Below are positions 9,563 through 19,345 of a stretch of DNA of 64,000 bases, one piece after another; position 1 is the stretch's first letter, and each line of letters opens with the position of its first letter. The position numbers and the translations under genes were made by a program. A model generated the notes under the pieces. The model was given only the letters and a program-made list of their open reading frames with translations, was not told the origin of the DNA and did no database searches. Location of the stretch: positions 62,001 to 126,000 of the forward strand of contig JADNYV010000043.1 in the NCBI GenBank assembly GCA_015501055.1, written 5' to 3'. The DNA is from Mucidula mucida. Lineage: Eukaryota; Basidiomycota; Agaricomycetes; Agaricales; Physalacriaceae.

Positions 9563-12154
9563 ATGGGCACGATCCGGCCTCTGACGAACGGGAAGCGCGC
9601 TGCGGACGAGGAGGGCGGGGAGGAGGAGGCGTCGGTCAAAAGGCGGCGGACGTCATCGCAGGTATGTGTGTCGTGTGCGGCGGTGCTAGCGAAGACTGAT
9701 GTCATGTAGGAGCCCGAGCCCGAGCCCGTACCATCGGAGAACGTGGACAAGGTGGGTTACAGGTCGATGACTTGGGCGCAGCTGATGAGGCATAGGACGC
9801 TACACTCGTCGAAGAAGATGTCCAAGAGGACGTCGCCATGGACGTGCAAGAGGTACGCAATTGGCTACAATATGCTACATATACCAACACCATGTAGACT
9901 ACAGGCGAAGACGAGCGCGAAGAGGAAGAGTCTGCCGAGAATCCCGTATGGCTATCCATCTAGCGTCTACCCCATCTAACGATTTGCAGTTTATCTCCCT
10001 CAACGAATCCCTGCCTGGTAAAGAACGCTCTGAAGAGGAACTCATCCAACTCCGCGACATCGCTCTCCATCTCCTTACTGGCGGCACCGACCCAGCCGAA
10101 TTCATAGCCTCACTCAAAGATGATCCCAAACCACTTCCTTATTTAATCGCAAAAAAGAGTGTCCCAGCACCGCTCTGGGCATCGCTCGTACATCTAAACG
10201 TGCCACGCAAAACGGACGGTGAGCCACGTGCTTTGAATGGGACTTGTGTACGCGGAGTGAGCGTCGTTGAATGGGATCTAGTCGGGGTTAAGCGTCCAGG
10301 ACAGGTAGATCTTCAATCACAAGATCTACAAAGTGCTCACCATGAATAACAGTGTACGACGTGTAGTGGTCTAGAACGGTCGTGTGAGTATACCTGCGTC
10401 GGGAGACCGCATAGCAAATGCCGCGAGTGTTTGATTCGGCAGAAGAACTGTACTGTCGCAGGCGCGAGTCCGGTAAAGGTCACCATTTCCGTTCCAAAGA
10501 GGAGGGAGGCTCCAGAGACGCTGCGTGCGACCCTACTCCAGGAACCGCTCGAAAAGCAGAGAGAGACAAAGGCGCGTGTGTCCAAGGATATGTGGAGTTT
10601 GGTGGTTCAGCTTGGGCTGGACAAGAAAACGGAGATTGATGTCTCTGAATGGGATGTTTCTGGGACAATACGCGCCGTTCCCTGCAAGATGTGCGTCAAG
10701 GAACGCGTCGCATGCGAGGATACCGCTGTTGGCGCAGACGGCGCGTGTAGACGCTGTTCATCTCTTCTTCTTCCTGCTCTCCCGTCACCGAGGTCGAACA
10801 AGACGTGGAGACACACGAGGACAAGGTGCTCTACGTTCAATTCGCAGAATTTCACAACAATAAGCAGCTTAAAAACTCGGACAAGACGGCGTGGCTGCTC
10901 AACATGCGCGGCGTCATTGCTGCCATGTCAAAGGCAAAGGGCAAGCAGGTCAGAAAACAAGTTGGCGAGGCGAGGTGGGCCCAGATTGTCGAGAGCGGTG
11001 TGAGGGGCGGGGGCGGGACGAGGGTCACGCGATGGCGAGAGAAGCGCAAGGCGGACGGAGAAGAGGCGGACGAACCGGGCTGTGATATCTCTGCCTGGGA
11101 TCTCGTCCCGACCAACAAGACCCCCGAGTGTTTTCATTGCCGGGAAGCCTCTATCCCGTGCGAGTATACCACCCTCGAGTGGGCGGCGGGAAAATGTCGG
11201 GAGTGCATCCTTGAGGATCGGGGGTGCGCACTCGTCGGGCGGCCAAAGCCGGTGGAGGTCAAGACGAACAATCCAGCACTCGCAGCATTCATCGCTGCGC
11301 TCCCCTCTGCGGACACGGCGGTGTTGCGCGATTTTGCTCTAATTGTGCCAAAATCGCTGCATCACAAGGCAAAGCTGGCGTGCGGCGAGGACGTGTGGGT
11401 CGACATGGTCAAACTCGGATTATCTGACGATATTGTCGGCCGTGCAAATGGGGCGGGCTCAACGGGCATGAGGATGGCCGAGTGGGATCTCGTTGGGGAG
11501 GAGTACGGGGCCGCGTGCACTTATTGTGCGGGCATGCGCTGCGAGCGCGTCCGCTCAGATCAGCCGGGCAGTTGCAGGCGGTGTAGGTTAAAGAGGCGGG
11601 GGTGCAGTGTCAAAGATTTGCTTCCCGGGGAGCAGGAGCTGCAGATCAAGGTTGCGGAAAAGAAGAAGAAGGAAAGGGAGAAGGAAAAAGAAAAGGAAAG
11701 GGAGGGTGAGGAGATCACCTCGTTGTCACAGGCGAGGAGGGACGCGGGGCAGGTGATTAGGCTTGTCCCCCCCGTGATGCCCAAGCAGGCGCCGACTGTG
11801 CGTGTGGCCATGCCCAGGAGGGTGGGGTCTTCTGTTTCTACAGCGGTAGCGTCGACTCCGAGGGTGATCACCGCGTCCCGTCCACCGTCCGCACCAGCGA
11901 GTCAGGCGGTGAGCGACGTCATGCAGGGCCTGCTCGAGCGTATGGAGCGCGAGCTCGAGAGAAAGGAAAAAGAGGTGGAGCGACGCGAAGAGGAGCTTGC
12001 CGAGGCCCGGGCAGAGTGCAAGTCTCTCAAGGCGAGAGTAGCCCAGTTGGAGGGGGCGGCGGCACCTCCACCTCCCCCGGACGAAACGGAAAAGATGCTC
12101 GCCATGATCCGCATGCTCGAGAAGCAGGTCGAGGAGCTCAAGAGAGCGGCGTGA
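9563..12154 (+). CDS. protein with four Zn2Cys6-like modules and coiled coil
   Basis: Unnamed protein, possibly nuclear. Exons 9563-9661, 9710-9751, 9796-9852, 9898-9945, 9990-10304 and 10353-12154 (introns 43-48 nt). The first four exons code an acidic, Lys/Arg-spotted N-terminus (KRRRTSSQ could be an NLS). Then follows a unit repeated four times: a helical stretch, a tryptophan motif (VVEWDLVG, VSEWDVSG, ISAWDLVP, MAEWDLVG), then six cysteines. Spacings: C-x2-C-x6-C-x11-C-x2-C-x6-C (unit 1), x2-x6-x10-x2 (unit 2), x2-x6-x11-x2-x6 (unit 3), x2-x4-x10-x2-x6 (unit 4). This matches the Zn(II)2Cys6 pattern but without its basic DNA-reading loop. After unit 4 come a KKEREKEKEKER helix and a C-terminal coiled coil (LLERMERELERKEKEVE). 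One base seems missing at about 10765-10785 in a CT-rich tract; adding it also restores the sixth cysteine of unit 2 at x6. Confidence 0.72.
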
Positions 12155-12840
12155 TGATTGTTTGCTACGTTCTTTGCTTTGTTGTCAGCTTTCGTTATTA
12201 TTCTGTAATTGTGATAGTTATTTTACAGGGTGAATAATAGTGCTTTTGTAGATTTTGTATGGTCTTGACTGAAGTGTATAATGTCTTGCAACCCAAGAAC
12301 CAAACAGTGGTGGCCTTCATTCAAAAAGCCAAGTCGCGTGAATGTCAGAGCGAAGGAACGTCGCCTGTACACATATCCTGGGTTAGATAATACACAGCTA
12401 GCGCGCCCAACCAAGATGAAGAACTGGGGCGTCAGCATTTTAAAAAGGCCGTTTAATTCCCAGCGCAGAGCATCATCCCATTAAGGTTTACTTACATACA
12501 ACATATAAGCACAAGAGGAGAACTTGATAAGTATCGATATTCAGGACATGGGCGAGACTGAGCGTCGTTTAGATCTCTCAGGTCCTTCAGCCCCGCATTT
12601 TCCTGGTGTCCAACTTGAAATCCACCAAGTCCTCAATCGTACACCGTAAGTGTTAATACTCTTTTACCTCCAAACGTAGAGGTCGGGTTGTCCGCAAACA
12701 ACACATCCAGTTCCCTCATATATCAACTGGGAAAGTGGCACATTGAACGCGCTTCTGAGATAATTGCGAACAGCACTAAGAACGGTCACTTGGGCGCGCA
12801 TATCGCATTCAACAGTGCACTGTGTAGCACACTCGCTGAC
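12155..12840. other. no supported gene
   Basis: A frame at 12548 (MGETERRLDLSGPSAPHFPG) followed by a good donor (GTAAGT at about 12647) may be a small exon, but I could not extend it into a recognisable protein. The rest looks non-coding and includes the 3' region of the cysteine-module gene. Confidence 0.3.
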
Positions 12841-12849
12841 CGCCCGTCC

Positions 12850-13880
12850 TCCGCCAACACACCCAACTCTTCCACCTCACACCACGTACTCGCAATGTAT
12901 TTCCCTGCCCCCGAATAATGCGCGACCTTGCAGCACACGGCTGGAGCTCTAGCAGATCCTCAGATGGCACTGGGAGCAGCTCAGGATCTGGAGTTGTAAA
13001 CGTGACTGCAGCAGATATCCCGCATTGGTGGCGCACACTTTGTAGTGATTTTCACCCTTCGAAGCGCATGAAAATTTGAGGAGATGAATATTTTAAAATC
13101 TTCTCAAACCACATGTCGAAACGGTCCAAAAAATCGCGCTTGTTCATCGACATGGTCATGACATTGGAGAGCGAGTGGGCGGTACTCATCTTATCATGAT
13201 GATGCCGGAGGAATGACTGCGACGAAAATGCGGAATTAGGCAAGATGTGCGCGCATTGTGTGTGCAAAAAACCACCGTGCGCCAGGGCGTGCTGAGCTGT
13301 GATACCGAGCTCGGGCTCCGCCTTACAGTCGTAGCCACCCAAAGCGACACAGCGGAAGCCATCGCGAAGCAAGGCCTGAAGAATATGACGCATATTCAAC
13401 GGTAGAAAAAACAAAATTCACACCTGCTCCTTGGCTTCGGTGTGGTCTCGAGGAGCTTGCAAAGTTTTCGTGCGGAGGTCCTCCTTGAGACGCTCAAAGG
13501 GATTCCGGGGGGGGCGACGGCGACGGGGACTCTGAGTATGGAGTCCGACTCTGAGTCTTCAGCTTGTAGACTGAGAGGGCGTATAAGGCGATGTGGATCA
13601 CAGAGGATTGGAAGCACATAGTATTACAGGGACCGATGAGATTGTGGATGTAGCTTTCGCCGAGCGCAGATAGTTTGTCGTATTTTTGTGCGCAGGAGTG
13701 AATGGCGTCGACAATTTGGTAAAGCGCTGTTGTGTGGTGGACTATAAGAAATCCAAGAACTCGCGCGTGAAGCAACGCGGTAGCGTTTCGCGCGCGTCGG
13801 CCTGCGTTTGGAAGGCGAGACAGGCTTTATATGTGCTGACAGCGTTGGGGTCTAGATGGATGTCCGCGAGAGGAGGAAGG
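12850..13880 (-). pseudogene. HNH-nuclease-domain family gene, frame-broken
   Basis: Member of a large agaricomycete family with a C-terminal HNH_2-type domain. N-terminal region: NAVSTYKACLAFQTQADARE, then LYQIVDAIHSCAQKYDKL. Middle: NPFERLKEDLRTKTLQAPRD. The HNH core reads LLRDGFRCVALGGYD...TQCAHILPNS, then SLSNVMTMSMNKRDFLDRFDMWF, and last VTFTTPDPELLPVPSEDLL. The CAH and NVMT...HxxF-like pattern is typical, although several metal-site positions look lost. At least three frame changes occur (about 13745, the run of eight C/G at 13507-13514, and after QCAH near 13230). Part of the region between CAHI and the SLSNVMT block is missing compared with the family. Some breaks may be sequencing errors. 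The role of the family in fungi is not established. Confidence 0.6.
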
Positions 13881-13973
13881 GGGTCATGGGAAAAGCACGG
13901 AGATGGTCGTGAATGCTACATCCAAGTTGAAGCACGAATATGTAAAAAACTAAGCTCAAAACGCGTTTTCTAT

Positions 13974-14078
13974 CGACGCCAGCAGGATTTGAACCTGCGC
14001 CCTCAAAGAGGAACAGATAGAGGTACGATATATTTCCCACATTCTAATCTGTCGCCGTAACCACTTGGCTATAGCGCC
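13974..14078 (-). tRNA. tRNA-Ser(AGA) with ~23-nt intron
   Basis: Same mature sequence as the gene at 8651 (acceptor GGCGCTA/TGGCGTC, AGA anticodon, long variable arm), on the minus strand. The intron after the base following the anticodon is about 23 nt and unrelated in sequence to the intron of the other copy. An A-run at 13944-13949 gives a T-run terminator on the transcribed strand. Confidence 0.9.
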
Positions 14079-14187
14079 GTAGATGTGAAAGTGTGGCGCT
14101 CCGCCCCCCCGTCTTTCGTCATTGAAATACTATGAGCGCCAAGTAACCCGAAATTGCCCAACATTTAGTCAATATCCCTAAAATCTC

Positions 14188-15910
14188 CTACCTCACCATA
14201 GCACGCAACATATCCCTATCCGCCGACTCATCCACCAGCGCCCTCAGCCTCCCATTCTCCTTTCCCAACAATGCTTTCGGAGTGTCAAACTCAACCTTTG
14301 ACTTTGAGTGAGTCCCAAGATACTATTTTTTTTTCACCAATCGCCTCGTCCAAAATCATAGATTACTCCCCCTCACCAGCGCGCGCGCCAACGCCAAGAT
14401 CTGTCTCTGCCCCACACAGAGGTTCGCGCCCGCAGTAGAGATGGCACTGTCCAATGTCAGTGTACCCTCCGTGTCAGCTGAATCTTGCTGTAGCGCAAAC
14501 AGTCCCGCGGAGCGAAGAGCGCCGTGCAGCTTTGCATCATCGCATTGTTCAAATGGGTCAAGGTTCTCCCGGAGGGTGCCACTGAGGAGCTCCGGCTGCA
14601 TGCACAGTAGCTTGTGAAGGAGAGGATTTTCACAAGCTTAGTGATGTTCGCTCTTAGCATATCCAGATTGATCGCCTTTGTCGAGACGTCGTCGTAAAAC
14701 ACCTGTACAGACAGCGAAGCAGGGATAACGTCAACGAGCGCTTGAAAGGGCTGGGAAGTAAGTGACCTGTAAAATGAAGACGCAAAAACGAACCTCTCCA
14801 GATCCTGTGCGCCCGACTAGGAACTTACTGATAAGCCCAAAACTTAAGACTCAGCAACCGGTCAGGCTCACCAACACCAATCCTCTCCCCCGACCGAATC
14901 TCGAAAGTCAAATCATGCAGCACCCGCGGTCCGTCGAGGGAATACCGGGCACACAGCCCTTCCACTCTTACCTTGCCGCTCGCAGGCTAATAGGCCGGCG
15001 GGACACCTCCTCCCTCGGCTCTGACGTATCCCAATATGCGCTCCAAGCTAGTAGTGTGGTCTATCAAGACACTAACCACAAATGACCCCAGGCAGCAAGC
15101 ACTCACATATTCCCATTAATCTCAAACTCATTGAGGCGCCTCACAAACTCCGGTATCATCGACTTGAAACTGATGATCATTGCCAGCGAGAAACCTACAT
15201 GATACGCGCGGCGGTCGAATACATAGACGAGATACGCGGCAACGAGCGTGGAGAAGAGGCTCTCGAGGAATGTGATCCGGATGTTCACCCACCGGTTGAG
15301 GTTGTAGAACGTCCGCGAGACGCTCGTGAGCTTGTCGATGCGCTGCAAAGATTCGGCTTTGAATGCCCGCCAGTCTCGTTTGACTGCGATAGGGAGCGCT
15401 GATAGGGCAGAAGTGTAGGTCTACACGACATCAGACTGAAGCTTCGAGGCTTCGATGCGGCTGACACGTACGAATGATGAGCGTGGAGGTATAGCAATAC
15501 ATTTGTATGTCGCGTTGGAGAGCGATTGCGATGGACAAGCCAAGAAGCGTCATGTTTCCAGCTAGATGAAGAGCTTGGAATGTAAGTATTGTACGCCCGC
15601 GTGCTTTTAGAGACAGCCTGTGAAAGTGGAAGGATAAGCCTTTCTAATAGGATCCTATTAGATGTTCAGCGGAGCCAGATGTAGCATGTTCCTCTCCCGC
15701 GTTCTTTCGCGACGTGACGCGTCAAATAGACGCTTTGATGGTCAAGAGCAACAGAGAGACGATTGCGATATAAGCCGGAACGAGACGGATATCCAAGAAT
15801 GGCCTGTTCAGCAAGGTGAGGATGAAGCAGACTACATTGATTCTTCTAACCTACGAGAGATCATAAAGCTCAAATTCATTTGTAGAATGCTCTGGGGTGT
15901 GGCATAATAC
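14188..15910 (-). pseudogene. ABCC (MRP-type) transporter, truncated
   Basis: The C-terminal half of an MRP-type ABC exporter. Membrane domain 2 fragment: SLQRIDKLTSVSRTFYNLNR and a helix near LVAAYLVYVF (15103-15400). Second nucleotide-binding domain: VRVEGLCARYSLDGPRVLHD, FEIRSGERIGV, Walker A region GRTGSGE with the expected Lys changed or split by an intron, LTLSLLRC, then QPELLSGTLRENLDPFEQ, signature-region GANLCVGQRQILALARAL (usually LSVGQ) and Walker B MILDEA (14370-14600). The text then jumps to the tail EFDTPKALLGKENG, so the D-loop/H-loop exon (the SALDP-type and VAHR region) is missing. The first half of the transporter was not found, and several frame shifts occur. A non-functional fragment is likely. 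Confidence 0.65.
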
Positions 15911-16137
15911 CTTGGCACAGAAGCTTTGTGTGCCATAACGGTTGCTGAAAAGATGCAGTAAGGAACCAGAAGACATCATCAACGATAACTTAATACAGTA
16001 ACAAACACATGGACGTCAATATCCGTGACTTCGACGACATTGGACGAGTGGAAGGTGTTTTCGAGTCAAAGGGATGCTATAGTGTGAACGTAGCTTGAGG
16101 ATAAAAGAATACAAAATCTTCAGACTTCTCGAATCAT

Positions 16138-16840
16138 CTACCAGTGAAGCCTATGTGTGGGGCATTGATAGCCGTCGGATTCTTCTCCAAGTAAAGCTGA
16201 TGATACTCCTCCGCATTCCACCATGGTCCTGCCTCCGTAATCTCGGTAACGATCTTCTTGCCCTTGTGCGTGAATTGCTTCGTCTGTACCTCCTCTGTTA
16301 CTCGCGGGCGATGTCCGCTTGTTCCGGCGTGTGGGTAAAGATGGCCGACCGATATTCTGAGTGGGTTTCGGAATAAGCATGGAACATGTCGATATCATGA
16401 TAAACGTACGGGTGCCCGTATCGCCTCCTTGTCTGTTTACCGTAGTTGGATCATGGGAGCGATAGAAGAACTCTATCCCGCTCTGAGCATCAAAGCAAGA
16501 AGGGACACTTCGAACACTAACCGACCAAGTCCGCGTAGCTCACTTTCGACTCATCAAACTCAATTTTGAGAGCCTCTGCATGGTCTGTCGAGCCCGAACA
16601 AACAGTTCTGTAGTCCGGATTCGCCGAACTTTCCTTGCCTCCAGTGTATCCGACACTCGTTTTCAAATGCCCTTATCCTGCGAGGGCGGGAAGTACTTGA
16701 GGAAGATGTGCTCGGTTCCCCAGAAACATCCCGAGGCAAAGGTCGCGATTTGGGGTTGCCCGGATGCTGCAATAACCGTTAGAAGAAGAAGCAGAAGATT
16801 ACCAAGACATACTAGTAGACATAGCGGCTCTGTAGTGAGA
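16138..16840 (-). CDS. msrA: peptide methionine sulfoxide reductase A
   Basis: Reduces methionine-S-sulfoxide in proteins with thioredoxin. The catalytic motif GCFWGTEHIF is clear near 16720, followed by SVGYTGGKESSANPDYRTVC, then HAEALKIEFDESKVSYADL, HDPTTVNRQGGDTGTQYRSA, GPWWNAEEYHQLYL and the C-terminal GYQCPTHRLHW with the resolving-type Cys. An intron of about 60 nt begins after GDTGT (near 16409), and another lies near 16500. An N-terminal mini-exon (MSTSMSW, about 16834) before a GTAATC donor is likely but its phase does not close. Three single bases appear to be missing, each at a homopolymer: near 16677 (TTTT to TTT before LKTSV), near 16305 (GG to G before VTEEV) and near 16165 (GGG to GG before YQCP). 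With those the protein is complete, so I treat it as a working gene with miscalled bases. Confidence 0.8.
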
Positions 16841-16864
16841 AGGATCAACTGCAACTCTCCGTAA

Positions 16865-17281
16865 ACCTAGAAGCGCCTGCAGACGACCAAGCATCAGACC
16901 AAATACGATGTAGAGCAAGTGAATGATGAGACGCTGACTAGGATGGTGGTGGTTATGAGTTACGATATCTGATTCCGACGGTCCATCCTCCATTTATATG
17001 ATGGTGATGATTGGGTGATGCATCGCGCCATCTGTCATCAATTTCTTGATCACGCCGAAATTCGTCACGTGGGGGTATACGATTGTGCGCCACATTACTC
17101 AGTCATTCCTCAGTCCAACCCCTTACGCACAGCCTTCACCATTAAGGCATTCGTGACTTGTCTTCTCCAGCGCTATTGGATTATCAAGGAGGAAGATCCT
17201 CGCTGAAACATATAACATGATGTCTTGGCCGTACAACCAGTATTACTTGGATCGTCCCTAGGCCATTGTCAAAGTACCACA
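16865..17281. other. intergenic
   Basis: No coding signal stands out. It lies between the MsrA start and the 3' end of the next minus-strand gene. Confidence 0.35.
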
Positions 17282-18617
17282 TTACATATCTCCCTTCCCA
17301 GCTTGGCGCTCAACCTCGAACGCTTCCTGTCGATGTAAAGAATGGGCTGATCCGCCTGGTTCAACACCGGGACGCGACATATCAGAAGTATCTCCTATTT
17401 CTGATGCTCCTTCATTCGTGGTCGCGGTCTGGGGCCTAAAGCTCGCGAACCGAATGGTTCCGGCATCCCTCACGGTCGTCCTCATATTCGGAAGGGAAGA
17501 ACGAGTCCACGAGTCGTCGATGCGCTTCTCCTGACATAACTCTCCCAATGATCATGGTCGGCGCAGCTGCCTATGCGTATGCGTCAGTGTCAAACCGCCC
17601 GTAGAATCAAGTAGAATTACAGTTACAGCATTGAGGAAGGCAGCAGGATACCAGTAGGTGAAGCTCCACTCCGGCAGGTAGAAGTCGTGTAAATACAAGG
17701 CAAGGTTGATCAAGTAAGTAGAAATATTTCGCAATAGCGGAATAAATGAAGGCAGATTCAATGAGTATGCCTATGAGCCCGCGGTATGTACGAAGGCTCT
17801 TCATCCCCGCGATAGCGAGGATCCGAAGGACGATAAGGGATGTTGTCAATAGATTGATTGACGCTGTGAGGGAATAATAGACAATACTCCAGTTGACCTG
17901 ACTTATTGATGCACCGATCGACATTGAGCCGGAGGGATACGTCACCACCATATTCAACGCATGACTAACTAGTATCCGATCTTCTTTAGCAAGCGCAAGA
18001 AATCAACTCGATAATAGAAACCCTACCTAATCCACTTATTAACGCCGCAAGGAGGATGCTAGCGAGCAGCCAATTGTGGTTGTAGAGCTCCCAACAGCGC
18101 CAGATCTAGTTCACTACGAATCGGTGTACTGCGGTCAAATGAGAGAGGAACAGCGCGCACATTAGTCAGTTCTGCGAGCATAGCGTTCGTCGCCATTGCT
18201 GTAGTGCCAACAATGTTGATTGCGAGGCGCCGTGCAGACCAGTTCTCGTCACCGACTCCAAACGCGTTCGCGAGCACAGAATCCCGAGACTGTCCATGTG
18301 TCACAAACACAGAATACAACGCGTTCCAGTCAAAGCCAACATGAATTGTTGCCAGTAACCATATCAGGCAAATGACCACCGTCAACCGCTGGCGCTGACG
18401 AGGCCATTCTCCGCGCGCGGCTGATAACGAAAGTCGATGAGTGAACTATAGCGAAAACCATTGCAATCCTACCTATCTGGCGCAGAGTAGCGACGAAAAT
18501 CATCGTGTACAGTGCGTAATTGAAGATTTCCAGGATGTGGTTGTTGAGGCTATCGCCGATGGCGCGTGTGGCCTCCGCGTTGGACATATCGAGTTCTTGT
18601 TCAACAGGAGAAGACAT
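17282..18617 (-). CDS. fungal multi-pass (7-TM) membrane protein
   Basis: Belongs to a large basidiomycete group of seven-helix integral membrane proteins of unknown role. Start ATG at 18617 (MSSPVEQELD). Helices in order: IFNYALYTMIFVATL; LTVVICLIWLLATIHV; a region before IWRCW; LLASILLAALISGL; VNWSIVYYSLTASINLLTTS with SLIVLRILAI; ESAFIYSAI with NLALYL; and a last block APTMIIGRVMSGEAHRR, which in this family follows helix 7. The tail is hydrophilic and disordered. Introns were placed at about 18403-18470 and 18139-18170. One in-frame stop before IWRCW (about 18108) and frame changes near 17710 and 17510 are needed to join all parts. The order of helices is complete, so miscalled bases are as likely as decay. 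Confidence 0.65.
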
Positions 18618-19345
18618 CCTAATCCTAATGCCGCGAAGGAAGATACAATAACATCGCAGCGTACTTTAAGTATTGCAGGACAGATTGAACTCAATGAGTG
18701 GGAAGTCAGGTAATAGGAAACTGAATTCCTTGATTGCAGTACAATTTGGTGAATCGAACTGTGGAGACTCCGATGCCAAGCGCGCTGCTTCGGGCCACAT
18801 CCATCCTCGAATAACTTGGCGGGCCAAAAAAAGCCTGCAAGCGCATCGGAATCAATGTACAAACAATGATATGTTGAGGTTACTGACATATCCTTCGGTG
18901 GTGTATTGAGCGTTTGACAATCCATCTGTCTAATTGTCATTCTTGTTCATCAAGAGTCTGATGTGAGAACGAAGACAAGTGTTGGACGTGTCATCAAAGA
19001 AGGGATATTGATTGAAGGAACTGATAATCTTGTAGAGTACGACAGGAGCTTCGAAGAGGAGGAAGAGGGTGCAAATCCTCGGCACGAAACGGATGTCGCT
19101 GCCAAATATGAGAAAATAAGGCGCCACGATTCATGCATCTCCAGGAACTGCCGCCAGTCTACTGCTAAGCTGTTACATATGTCGCGGGCTCTGAGTGAGC
19201 TACCAGTGATTACAGTCACTAGATCTATCCGGTTTGCGCCGGTATTAGTAGGCCACGCGCGCAAAACATTACTTATTAACACTTTAAAGTGAGTGAATCT
19301 ATGAGTAGAATAGCGTACATGAACATCTTCAGGTAATACTGGAGT
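18618..19345. other. unresolved region upstream of 7-TM gene
   Basis: On the minus strand near 18960-19150 a frame reads PYFLIFGSDIRFVPRICTLF then LLFEAPVVLY, which looks like membrane-protein text and may be a fragment of a related gene. I could not connect it to exons on either side. Confidence 0.3.

Noticed and set aside
12548..12730. Small exon MGETERRLDLSGPSAPHFPG with a good donor
   Set aside because: No downstream exon gives a continuous or recognisable protein, so it is mentioned only as a possibility.
18960..19290. Possible second membrane-protein gene
   Set aside because: Some membrane-like text (FLIFGSDIRFVPRICTLF) but no start, no chain of exons and frames on both strands; noted only as an unresolved region.
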